Source: Combretum micranthum
Taxonomy: Eukaryota > Streptophyta > Magnoliopsida > Myrtales > Combretaceae
Assembly: GCA_024138025.1 (NCBI GenBank)
Contig: JAMXBD010002254.1
Span: 62,001 to 126,000 of the forward strand
Length of the DNA: 64,000 nucleotides
Direction: 5' to 3'
The notes beneath the pieces are model-generated. The model saw only the letters and a program-made list of their open reading frames with translations, searched no databases and was not told the DNA's origin. The position numbers and the translations under genes were made by a program. Each line of letters opens with the position of its first letter. Position 1 is the stretch's first letter. Shown here piece by piece: positions 36,930 through 47,529 of this stretch.

Positions 36930-38800
36930 GAATCTATAAATAGACAAAGAAATGAAGAACGAGGAGCTATTGCATTTGCCTCCTTCTCCTCCTCCTTTTT
37001 GTGGAGGTCTATACTTCTTGAGTAGAATCTAGTTGTGGATGTAGCTAAAGATGCACCATAAGTGTTGTATCCAATTGGGTAATTTGCTTGCCATCTCAAT
37101 CTACACTTGGTGGGTTGTAGTGAGGGCTCTAACACATTAGGATGGGATCTGACTCTGCATGAGTGAAAACCTTGCCCATGTCATCAAATAGTGGTGCCAG
37201 TTGCCTTTTACGTGCAGTCTAAGGAGTTATAGTGGCTGCACTAGAGCTTTTAGGTAATGTTGTCTCTATATGAGCCAAATATATCCTTGGTTCTTTAGTT
37301 TGAACCAGTGTAAGTGACGGCTCATCCCTTATGTCTCTTGTTACACACCTACGACGTTAGCTTTGCCTTTGCACCCCGCCCTAGCTCTAACTTGTGGTCT
37401 ATAATGACTTCCCCATGCTTACTGTACCAGAATAGAATCATTGCTATCATCATCTAAACGGGCAACTAGTGGTAATGGCTCATGAAGGGTGATACCTTTG
37501 AACTGTTGTGCTACCTTGAAACCATTAGTGCTAAATAATATATCATCATATGGCATATGAGATACCATGTCAATGAAGTTAGCTTGTCATGTACCATAAA
37601 CACTCTTATTATATAGCTTAGCATGACACTTGTGTGGATAACATACCATTGCGTGGTTCCCTAATACTATGGTAGGTGGTCAGGAGAATTATCGATTGAA
37701 ATATCTTGCATGTCCTCGACATTGTCTCATTGGTATCCTACCATGCAATCCACTTCATATGCTTGATCCTAAATTCCACTCGAAATGTCTGTGCAGGTTG
37801 TACTCATGTAGAGATCTCATAGTTTGTGTTGGAGTAGGTACACACGGAACTTATTGAATTGCCAAAGCACATGGTGAGGATAGTAGTGGTTAACAACATG
37901 GAAACATATGAGAGGCACATGAGAATGCCATATATCGTTGTTTGCTTGGCAATTAGTAGGCAAGGTATCTAAAATACGTATGTATAGCTCTTAGACAACC
38001 TGTTTATTAAGGAGTTAGCAAGTGTACAATTGAATTGAACATGTGTAAGTAAAAGGTGTTTCAAAATAAGATACGTATTTCTACTTAGGGACTTAGCAAT
38101 TAAAGGTATTGCGATACTCTCGAATGACATGCATGATGTGCTCAATCACATTAAAATCCATTCCCTAGTGGTATAGAAATGATTGATCCTCAATGGTAGT
38201 AGTGATCTGTTTGCATAAGGGGGTAATCTATAGGATGTGCTCTCATGCCCAAATTTAATCACAATTAGGGGCTTGATATATCAAAAGTGTCAATGTAGGA
38301 TGCAAGACAAAATTGATGGTAGAGCCAAACTAAGCATGCTTCTCCTTACACGCATTGGCTAACTAACTTTAAGTCCTATAATAGTGGGAGATTATCAAAA
38401 GAGACATAAGATGTATATTTTGGTAAGCTGTTGGATATTCTCATCAGTTGCATTGTATATTAAGGCTCTAAAGTGTGCACCTAGCTATGACATCCTCAGA
38501 TGAATGCCTAAAAGCTCATGTGATGCTGGTCTCAACCCCAGTAATTGGTACATGTGTACCTACTACAAACTAGTGTTATAGGTCACTGCATGACCATCCA
38601 TGGGAAGATTGCTCAAAATTGATGTGTCTTGTAAGGTGATCGTCATCTCTCTAGTAGAATAGTGACGTGTGCATTTCAGGTTGCTACCTTTCCACTAATG
38701 TAGTCTTGAAGTATTAGCTAAGATGCATAAATGGTATATACATGGCACCTAAAAAGCCGACCTTTTGCAGGAACGAAACTAGCTATCTATCTAACTCAAC
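36930..38800 (-). pseudogene. Plant mobile domain (PMD / MAIN-like) pseudogene
   Basis: Minus-strand fossil of a PMD protein, the aminotransferase-like domain shared by MAIN/MAIL proteins and many plant transposons. In order from about 38760 downward it reads: VGFLGAMYIPFMHLS, TLVER...QPEMHTSLF, MTITLQDTSI, LPMDGHAVT (38640-38575), LLGLRPASHELLG, LGAHFRALIYNATDENIQQL, EACLVWLYHQFCLASYID (about 38340-38290), LNLGMRAHPID (about 38260-38230), IWHSHVPLICFHVV and LWQFNKFRVY (about 37940-37820). It ends in a tail with CRLRWQANYPIGYNTYG (about 37105-37050). Key PMD motifs (E-R-W-R-P-E-T-H, TITLQD, GLP-DG, VPLICF) are recognisable but broken by many stops and frame changes. It is likely a transposon-borne or captured copy; no element ends were identified. 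Confidence 0.78.
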
Positions 38801-39537
38801 CAAGGCCCCCACTGCTACTTAAGCTTAGCTTTGCGATGATAGACATGTAATATGAAATTCACCTACATTTTAAGATCTATTGACAATATAGTTAAAAATT
38901 TTCAGATAAATGTTAGATGCAAACGAAGACACTCTTACTTAGCCTTCCTATGTTGATTGTAACTTGGATACTGTCTGTCTTCTAAGAACGAAGCTATTTG
39001 ATAGTCTTGGATCCATTTGAAAACAAGTGGAAAAAACACACTGTTAGCAAAGATGCAATAATGTTCAATATAACAAACAATAATAACTACAAAGAAACAA
39101 GATTCACTCAATGAAGACAAGTTACACAAGCACGTTATTATAAATCATAGTTCTACCAGTGGTATTCGTTTAGTTTATTGCTGCCCTCCTAGTGGGCAAT
39201 TTATGATGTTACGCCTCTGATGGCCATATGCATCCTAGAACTTGATTGTGTCTCAATGACATTGTGTGTACACAATGTGTACATTAGATTGCTTAAATTG
39301 ATATTTTGCCACACGATCGTGTTTACTAGTATTATAATTTATCATGATTTGGAATTGCAATATACTTTATTCTTAGACACTACATATTAATATTAATGTG
39401 TATAAACTTTAACACATACACAGTTACATATTGTTTCACACATTGTTTTTATTTATTATCCAGGATCATAATTTCTCCATGGATAAACATTCACAAGTAA
39501 GACTTACACAATAGCAATGACTGCATCTACATGTAGA
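38801..39537. other. Gene-free stretch
   Basis: May hold the decayed N-terminus of the PMD pseudogene in its first 150 bp. 'cattgtgtgtacacaatgtgtaca' near 39260 is a short palindrome. Nothing else was recognised. Confidence 0.35.
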
Positions 39538-40962
39538 TGTTGAGATATATTTTACTCAATTTATATTGGATAAAACTTGATTAACTTGTTATTAATTTTA
39601 TAGAAATTATGAGGAATTGGTACTTAATTAAGTTAATGTTATATTTCAGGTTTTTAAAGTGAATGGAAAGATTTAGAGGAATTAAGTACGGGAGATATAC
39701 ATCAGAGGAGTCATGGCCGCCAGCCAACACATAATGGCCGCCAGCCATGAAGCTTCTGCATACTCTCCTCACGTGATGGCCGACGGCCAAAATCAAAGCT
39801 GCCAGCCATGACTACACGAGGAAAAAGCCCAGACTACACAAGGCCGGCATCCATTCCAAGATGGCCGGCAGCCATCATTGTCCTGTTCGTTGAACACATT
39901 CATGGCCGGCACTGGGAGAATCATAGCCTCCGGCCATGGAGCAGGCCATCACGAGTGCACTACTTGTTTCGCGAATAATAGCTGCCAGCCTTGTTGCGAC
40001 ATGTCTCCAGCCATCTTTATGCGAAAAATACTCTTTATATCTGATGTTTATCTCACATATATTAAGAAGTAGGAGAGAGAAAAGGGATGGATTCATTATT
40101 CATTATTGATTGTTCTTGTTCTTTATACTCTCAAGAAACCCTAGCTTTTGTTTTCTTGATCATGAGTAACTAATTACTCAGTCTAGCCAAGGATTATTAC
40201 GGGATCAATTCATCAAAGATTGTGAGATCTAATTGATTTATTGAGTTTATTCTATTTATGAGTATTCATATTTCATCTATTTGAATTGTTACAATTGTTT
40301 TGATTGGTCATTACGAATTAGGCCTATTTGTTTGATTGATCAAGCGATTATTGTTATTTAGAACGTCAAATCCATAATTGTTTGATTGTTCCAATATAAG
40401 TAATACAAAACATGATTGGTTGCAGAATAAGTGATTGATTTATGTTATGGTGATTTATGATTTGATTTAAATAGTTCATGCTTTTGATCTATTGATTAGA
40501 ATTGGTAATCTCTCTAATTATTAATGCTATTGATAGATTAAATCTTAAGAGCTTATTTAGGGTTGTCTAATCAATAAGGGAATAATTAAAGATCGTATCT
40601 TGATTATCAATACTCTAAGGAGAGATAGATTTTCAGAGCTTGTTGAAAGTCATAACCAATTTATTCATGAATTAGAATAACAACCTTTGCATCAATGATC
40701 ATCTCTATGAATTGAACCGTGATAATTCTTTGGTTAGAACTTGTTACCGTTGAATTTACATTAATAAACGTATTTGCTAGTTTTAGAAATAAATTATTTT
40801 CTAAATAATCGTTTATACAAACCCCCAATTTTTCTTCTCTTTTTGCTGATTATTGAAATAGAGATAGATTTTCCCCAGTCCCTGTGGAGACGATCCTGCT
40901 CACTACTATTTACAAAATTTTAAGAGTAGGTTATTTAATTTTGTTGGATTCGACACCCACCA
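39538..40962 (+). mobile_element. Solo LTR, 1,425 bp (Athila-like)
   Basis: Starts TGTTGAGATAT and ends GACACCCACCA, bounded by perfect 5-bp target duplications GTAGA (39533-39537 and 40963-40967). Inside are a GC-rich repeat cluster (39712-40016), a TATATTAA box near 40057, leader sequence 'aaaccctagctttt' and the 3'-terminal phrase 'ccctgtggagacgatcc' (about 40880), typical of Athila-like LTR ends. Orientation follows from these. No internal domain adjoins it, so it is a solo LTR. The family name is inferred. Confidence 0.88.
39712..40016. repeat. Degenerate ATGGCCGCCAGCC motif cluster
   Basis: Around nine imperfect copies of a GGCCG(C/G)CAGCC-like motif in about 300 bp, in both orientations: 39713, 39734, 39775, 39800, 39862, 39902, 39928, 39980 and 40006. 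It is strikingly GC-rich within AT-rich surroundings and sits upstream of the LTR's TATA-like box. Confidence 0.7.
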
Positions 40963-41518
40963 GTAGACGTTAGCATGGGCTGGAACCAGCCAATAATTCT
41001 TTTTTCAATTAACATGATTTAAAAATAATTACATGAATTATTTTTTAAAAGATAAAATTAGAAATAAAAAATTAAAATAAATATAATTTTATATAATAAA
41101 TTTATAAATTATTTAGATAGATTTTTTGTCATATTTTTGGGAAACATGTAGTCTGTATTCAATATCCATAGGAAAGTATGGTCTTTAAATATGGATATAA
41201 TGAGAACTAGGCTTCTTGTCAAAACACCTTAAGACAATTTAACTTAAGCACCTCTTTCATTATACGGATATCTCTTTTTTCTCAAATAACTCATATGGGA
41301 CTTTTCTTTCCCACTTTCTTCTTCTTCTTCTTCTTGTTTTTTCTGACTTGCATTCAATTTATGAGTCTATGCTTGTACTTCAAGTAGAGCCTTAGAGGCC
41401 ACAGGTCAACATCTAACATTTTTTGCTTGGGCTTATGCTTTCTCTTGAGTTTCGAGGCCTCAGGTCTTCATCATCATCATTTTTCTTCTAGCCTGCCTTA
41501 GGCTATAGCCTATTTAGG
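40963..41518. other. Gene-free stretch left of the hAT element, copia-leader-like
   Basis: 41232-41340 resembles 53861-53945 in the same orientation: both share 'tttaacttaagcacc' or 'tttgacttaagcacc', then 'cttttctttcccactttct' and a (CTT)n run. The latter lies in the untranslated leader of the copia remnant, so this piece may be leader of the same family, on the far side of the hAT insertion. 41511-41518 is the left copy of the hAT target duplication, TATTTAGG. Confidence 0.45.
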
Positions 41519-42440
41519 CATGGTTGTCAAACTCGCGTTTTCACACATACGTTTTTACGAGTTTGTGAGTATATTCCGATTCAACTCGTGTGACAAATCA
41601 GATCTGTGGTAAAATCGCAGTAGAATCGTGATTTAAAAACGTAAAATCGTTTGAAATGCTCGAATGCACCCAATTTTATCGAGTTTGCTTCCTGTCCACT
41701 TTCACATTTGAATTGTAAATTTGCAATGGTCATTGGTCAACGTAAAGGACATCCTCTGTCCTTTGTCTGTCTCACTCAGCTCTTTAAACTTTAAAGGTAA
41801 AGGTAAAGTAAAGGTAAAGGAAGGAAAAGCACAAAGCCACAAAGGACATTTTAGGTTTTCATTTTCCTTATTCGTCTTCTAGTTCGACTGGACCTTCATC
41901 GACCACTGTTCATTGTCAATTTGTCATCGAGTTCTTCATCAGTTCGTCGCGGCGTCGTGCATCAAAGTTGGACCTTCATAGCTTCATCAGTTCATCGCGC
42001 ATCAGAACTAAGGTTTCAAAGTCCTTTTTGTTGATTTTGAAATTTTCTGGGTTTGAATTGAGCGTTAAAGGAAGATTTAGAGTTCATCACCATCAAAATC
42101 CAATATTGGTAAGCCTTTTTCCTTGTCTTCCATTTACAATCTCTTCCATACCTGACTGAGTTCGAGCTATTCACTCCTAGTCTCCCATCCAACTTGCGAA
42201 GCGAAACCCAGAATCGTGCTATCCGTCGTCTTCATCAAGCATAGTGTTAGACTTAAATTCCATTGGTAAGTGGCCTTAATTCTTTTCTGAGTCTTCTTGT
42301 TTTGTTTTGTCAGTTTTATTAATATACGATATTGAATTGGTCATCCCCTTTTTTCCCTGTTCATTCCACCATTCGTAAATAATGCTCTAGGAAACCTGGC
42401 TTTTATAATATAAAAGATGAATTACTTTGTGTACACACAG

Positions 42441-42604
42441 ACAAAGGACTTTTGGAGGGAGGCAAAAATTTTATCAGATCTTCATCACTAAAATCTTGTG
42501 GCTTTTTATGGAGTGGTTCCTGATGGTCCTGGTGGAACATTGGCAATAGTCATCGAATACATGGTCAATGGTTCTTTAAGACACAATTTGGTGAGAAACA
42601 CTAG
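42441..42604 (+). pseudogene. Captured Raf-like MAP3K kinase exon fragment
   Basis: Inside the hAT element, upstream of the transposase, a single exon-like segment encodes part of the N-lobe of a PB1/Raf-like MAPKKK kinase: DFWREAKILSDLHH, a stop codon (TAA at 42489), then [18 protein letters not shown] and [16 protein letters not shown]. This phrasing is specific to plant Raf-like kinases of the B subfamily. It is bounded by an intron-like ACACACAG on the left and ACTAG|GTCAGT on the right, as expected for an exon picked up with its splice sites. The rest of the kinase (glycine loop, catalytic loop, DFG) is absent. It is non-functional as a kinase but might be spliced into transposon transcripts. 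Confidence 0.88.
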
Positions 42605-44009
42605 GTCAGTATTGTACTATCATATATTTTTTCAGTTTTGCTTTTCGTTTTTAACCTTAACTAGATATTGTGTAGTAAGAGAGACTCAATATATTTATGT
42701 AGTATGTTTTTCGTGTTTGTGTATTATTTGTTGATTTGATTATAAGTGTCGAATTTGAATGTGTGGATGGGTTTTTGTTGAAGATTTATATTGGAATTTG
42801 TGTTTATGAATCGTTCTTTATTTGGAGATTTGATTATTGGATTGGTTTTGAGGACATTGAACAGTTAAATGCTCGGATCTAATTGATTCGGTTCTACTCT
42901 CATGTTAGGTTTAGGAGTATGTTGGATTATTTTATTTACTATTATTAATTTATTCATATTATTAGAGATTTAAAAGAAAGGAAATTGGTACAACTGATTG
43001 GTTGTTATCAATAATGTTAGAGCTAGGATTTAAAATTAGGAAGGATCGGTGGATTTGTGATTTCACCCGTATGAAGACTTGCAGGGAAAAAAGGGGATGA
43101 GCAAAATTAAGTTAATGAAACCTTAATGTTGTTCATACAGCTGAGGATTTTGACAGCAAAGAAATTAGGGCTTCCCTAGAGAATCTTGGATTAGTCCACT
43201 AGGACTCCCTTCATTCTCTTTTGCAAATGCTCCTCCAGCCTCTTTCATAAGCACTGTACTCTGCTTGATGCTGCTCCCCACCCTCTTACCAATAATGGTT
43301 TTTCTGTCGTAAAATTCAGCAAACCATTCTTTTGTTTCTCAAACATGCGAATGGTCAAGCCAGTAGATAGTTGAAGTTCTATATAAACATCTGTGTTTGG
43401 TTGAAAACATGATACTATCTGCTTTGCTTATTATTGCCATCACAGGTTTTTAAAATGTACTAAGTGCATCTGGCTTAGATGTATATAGAAAGCCTTTTCC
43501 CTGCATCCTCACTCTTTCCTCTGCTTGAAACACACGTACAAGATTGCCTGCATCAAGGTAAATGTATACAATAAGATTCCTGAATATTGATTTATGCTTA
43601 TGTACATTCCTGGATCTTAATTTCCTTGTTTCGTTATCACTAAAGCAACCTTAATCTTTTATATAGTTTTAGATTTAGGAGTAGAAACTCTTGATGTAAA
43701 TAAGATAATGATTATTTTATGGGTGATTGTAGGACTTTTATTACTTTCGTATTATTTATAAGTCAATGAGCTAAATGTGAATATATGGTTGTAGTAGGCG
43801 CAATTTAATTCCTTTAATCAGTAACCGGTATCTTGTTATAGGCATGGGGGTTATCCATTGCTGATTCTTCTATTCTCAACTATGTATGCTATTTTTTTCC
43901 ATTGTTAAATCAATAAATTAAGTTTGAAATTATTTGAGCTTGCCCCCTGATTTTAATTTTATATTTTTTCCTTTACAGGGACATAAGTAGTGATTGAGTT
44001 GAACTAGAA
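42605..44009 (+). other. Intronic or leader region of the hAT element
   Basis: Between the captured kinase exon and the transposase start. A mildly GC-richer block at 43140-43560 has intact-looking exon-like borders ('atacag|ctgagg' at 43140 and 'caag|gtaaat' at 43556/43557) but no recognisable domain. It may be a second captured fragment or a spliced leader exon. Confidence 0.45.
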
Positions 44010-46507
44010 ATGTCAACTTCCAAATCATCTAAAGAGAGTGCTAAAAGGAAAAATGCTCCAGGAAATAGATCTGATGTTGGTTGGCAGCATGGAATTGATG
44101 TTGATAACAATGGAAAAAGAGTAAAATGCAAGTATTGTGACAAAGTTGTTAGTGGTGGCATTTTTAGATTTAAGAATCATTTGGCTTGTACACGCAGAGA
44201 TGTAGAGCCTTGTATGAGTGTGCCTGATGATGTTAAAAAGCAAATGATGACACTATTGGCAAAAGCAGTAGAAGCGGCAGAAAAGAAAAGAAAGCAAATT
44301 TATGGAATTGACGAATCTGATGATGATGAGGTATTACAGCTGCCTTATAGGGAAAAGGGAAGGAATGCCATTGATACCTTCTTCAAAAAGAAAAGTGGTG
44401 GAACAAAGCAAAACCAAACAACCATGAACCAATTCATGAAGAAAGAATTGAGAGAAGACTGTTGCCAACAAATTGCTCGGTTTTTTTACACTAGTGCAAT
44501 TCCATTTAATTGTGTCAAAAATCCAGAGTTCGCAAAGATGCTTGAGGTGATTGGTCGATATGGTTGTGGGCTTCAACCTCCTTCCTATCATGAGCTAAGG
44601 GTAACATATTTGAAGAAAGAAGTAGCTCGGACAATGGAATTACTTGAGGATTATAAAGCAGAATGGAAGAAAACAGGTTGCTCCATTATGTCAGATGGGT
44701 GGACTGATAAAAAGAGGCGTTCCATATGCAATTTCTTAGTAAATAGCCCTAAAGGAACAGTCTTCTTAACTTCTTTAGATACTTCTGATATCTCCAAGAC
44801 AGCTGATAAGGTCTTTGATATGTTAGACAATATTGTGGAGAAAGTTGGTGAGGAGAATGTTGTTCAAGTAGTTACTGATAATGCTGCAAATTATAAAGCA
44901 GCTGGAGAAAGATTGATGGAGAAAAGAAAAAGTTTATATTGGACACCTTGTGCAGCACACTGTATTGATTTGATTCTAGAGGACTTTGAGAAGGAATTGA
45001 ATATCCATCGTACAACAATTGCAAAAGGGAGGAGAATCACCACATATATTTACTCTAGAACTATACTCATCTCAATGCTACGGCATTTCACAAAAAAAAG
45101 GGACTTGGTTAGGCCTGGTGCAACTCGCTTTGCAACTTCTTATTTGACTTTGGGTTGCCTTAATGATCAAAAGGGTGCATTGATGAGTATGTTCACTTCC
45201 AATATGTGGAAGTCCACTAAGTATGCAAAAACACAAGATGGAAAGCGGATTCAACAGCTAATTTTGGATAGTAGATTTTGGAAGAATATTACTACTTGCC
45301 TTAAAGCTGCTTTTCCTCTTATTAAAGTACTTAGATTGGTGGATTCAGATGATCCAGCTGTTGGCTTCATTTATCCAGAAATGGATAATGCCAAAGAAAA
45401 AATCAAAACAAATTTTAACAACATAAAGAAGAGGTAATATTTTAACTTATTAACTATATAGTCTATATTTCTTTTCAATACTTCTTTTCAATTTGTATTT
45501 TAAAGTTTAATTTTCTAAAATGTGCCATATGATCATATCCATTTTATTTGATGTAGTTATGAACATGTGTTGAAGATCATTGATAAGAGATGGAGCTTCA
45601 ACTTCACAGACCATTGCATGCTGCAGCCTATTACTTGAATCCTCATTTCCATTATAGTCCTACCTTCAAAGTTGATGCTCAGGTTAAAATAGGACTATAT
45701 GATTGCCTACATCACATGGTCTCTAATGCAGATGAAAGGTGCAAGATTGATATGCAACTTGAACATTTTAAGGATGCTAAAGGATTATTTGGTATTGAGG
45801 CTGCAAGGTTAGCAAGAGATAAAAAATCTCCAGCAAAATGGTGGGATTCATATGGAGATGAATGCCAGAACTACAAAAGTTTGCTATTCGTGTATTGAGT
45901 TTGACTTGTAGTTCTTCTGGTTGTGAGCGTAATTGGAGTGCATTTGAAATGGTATGATGCAAATAATTTTTCTATTGTGTCTTTCATTCTATCTATTATT
46001 GATACCATTACTCTTATATGTAACCCTTTCAATTTCAGGTTCATACAAAAAGAAGAAATAGGTTGCACCAGCAAAAGATGAATGATCTAGTGTTTGTGAT
46101 GCATAATTTGAAATTAAAAGAGAAGAGTGATAGAAAAAATAATTGTAGTGTTGACTTTTCAGTGGATGATCTCTCATCTGATGATGAATGGATTGTTGAG
46201 GGAAGATATGTTTAATTCATCAAGTGAGGATTTGTTGAATATTCTAAGTGCTGGGAAGGGAAAAAGATGATGAAGATATGGAGGATGTTGGTGCACTTAT
46301 AGATTTAGAGAGTCATGGAAGTAAAGTCAAGATGATTTGGAGATTCAAGATATTGATGTTGTTGAAGATCAAGCACAAATGGGTAATTTAGAGGATATAG
46401 ACACTATTGGTAGTAATCATGATGTTGATATTGATGATGATCAGGAAGACGATTATGATGAGGATGGAGATGGGAGAGCTGATGGTAGCTTTGATGATTT
46501 GTTTTAG
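44010..46507 (+). pseudogene. hAT transposase (BED finger + DUF659 + hAT C-terminal dimerisation)
   Basis: Encodes the element's transposase. Exon 1 (44010-45433) is open for 475 codons: a BED zinc finger (C40, C43, H57, C60), then DUF659 with MSDGWTD (residue 227), VTDNAANYKAAGERL (288) and CAAHCIDLIL (about 314). Introns: 45434-45556 (GTAATA...TGTAG) and 45952-46038 (GTATGA...TTTCAG). Exon 2 carries the hAT dimerisation region (LHRPLHAAAYYLNP, SPAKWWDSYGDECQ, CSSSGCERNWSAFE). Exon 3 continues VHTKRRNRLHQQKMNDLVF and an acidic tail ending DGSFDDLF. Exon 2 has two apparent single-base deletions in short runs (at 45591-45593, GG; at 45863-45864, CC), and the tail has further frame changes (around 46208 and 46260). 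As written it is non-autonomous, but the lesions are few and could in part be sequencing errors. The 5' UTR begins upstream with CAG|GGACATAAG at 43979. Confidence 0.9.
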
Positions 46508-46883
46508 TTCTGTACTTCGCTATAATAATTTATGTTGGATTGCATTTTGCATTGTGAATGTTGTTTCAAGTATTTATATTATGAATTAATGTATTAGTAT
46601 TACTATTAAGTATTACCATAACGACTTATGTTTGATTATCCGTACTGTTAAGTGCATAAGTTTTATTGACTTGTGAATTGTAACTAAGCTTGATGCTAAA
46701 TTTCTTTATTTTCATGTTTTATTTGATGATTTTATTAGTAAAGTAAGTATATTTACAATATTTGCAAGCAAATTTACGTCGATTGTAGAATCTTACGATT
46801 CTACGTTTCGATTCTACGTTCCGTTTCTACAGACCCCTTGCGATTCTAGGTGGAAACTCGAATTTGAAAACCATGTATTTAGG

Positions 46884-47004
46884 GCTTGCTTTTCATTATA
46901 TGCACTTGAACTTTTTTATTTTTCTTCTTCTTCTTTTTTTAATATCATGGGCTGACAGGATCTTTCATGGGTTGCGAGACCATATAACTTTGATACCAAA
47001 AATA
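46884..47004 (-). other. Copia-type primer-binding site and start of leader
   Basis: Reading on the minus strand, the LTR end (...CCAACA, 47005) is followed after six bases by TGGTATCAAAG (about 46998-46988), close to TGGTATCAGAG, the initiator-methionine tRNA primer site used by copia elements. Leader-like sequence continues to the hAT target duplication. A primer site beyond the 3' LTR implies this LTR served as the 5' LTR of a second copy. Confidence 0.7.
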
Positions 47005-47453
47005 TGTTGGTTGCAAAAATAAAATTAATTTTAAGAAATTAGTAAACGGAAGCCAAAGAGTAGCGCATATCAAATACAAATCATATATTCATTTTTTTTC
47101 CATGTATAGTACATAAATGACATGATCTCCTTATATAGGAGATATTGATGGTTACATTAGGCGGTGATGAATAGGACACATTCAAATTTTATAAGAAATA
47201 CGACTCATGAATTGATAATAATGTATTAGTTGTCTTTAATTGATACAAGTAAATTCTAGATAAGTTTACTTCATGGTGAAGTAGTCCTTAGGCAATCCAA
47301 AAGCTAAAGCAGTCGGTGAAAATATCTCTCAATTAATAGCTCATATCTTGGGAGAATATAAGTGTGTAGAAGCTATCCTTACACATAAGATATACCTATC
47401 CGTAAACTTCTAGTTTTGATAAGAAACTTGTTCACTGCCAAAGTGTATTAACA
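47005..47453 (-). mobile_element. Ty1/copia LTR, about 449 bp
   Basis: On the minus strand it runs from TGTTAATACAC (47453) to ...CAACCAACA (47005), with TGTT/AACA inverted tips. A purine-rich tract (AAGAGGGGA, about 47486-47478) precedes it as polypurine tract, about 25 bp off, so the true LTR start could be nearer 47478. A minus-strand TATA box, CTATATAAGG, sits at about 47143-47134. A primer-binding site follows at 46998. It lies directly downstream of the RNase H remnant. Confidence 0.72.
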
Positions 47454-47529
47454 AAAATTGCAAATTAATATTTTAGTATCCCCTCTTAATTTGCAATTTT
47501 GTAAGATCTTCTAAATTGCACAAATTTGT

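Larger units (their letters stand above)
41519..46875 (+). mobile_element. Complete hAT DNA transposon, 5.36 kb
   Basis: A structurally complete hAT element. Terminal inverted repeats are CATGGTTGTCAAACTCG at the left and CGAATTTGAAAACCATG at the right (three mismatches in 17), flanked by perfect 8-bp target duplications TATTTAGG (41511-41518 and 46876-46883), the hallmark of hAT insertions. Subterminal DNA is full of short motifs around GATTCTACG (right end, 46785-46850) and its complement CGTAGAATC-like (left end, 41605-41655), the usual transposase-binding arrangement. Inside are a pyrimidine-rich leader (41860-42260), a captured kinase exon (42441-42604) and a multi-exon transposase gene (44010-46507). 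The perfect target duplication and largely open transposase suggest a fairly recent insertion. It lies within DNA adjoining the copia LTR at 47005. Confidence 0.95.

Noticed and set aside
39875..40096. ORFs across the GC-rich motif array
   Set aside because: Open only because of the repeated GGCCGNCAGCC words inside a solo LTR; no protein family.
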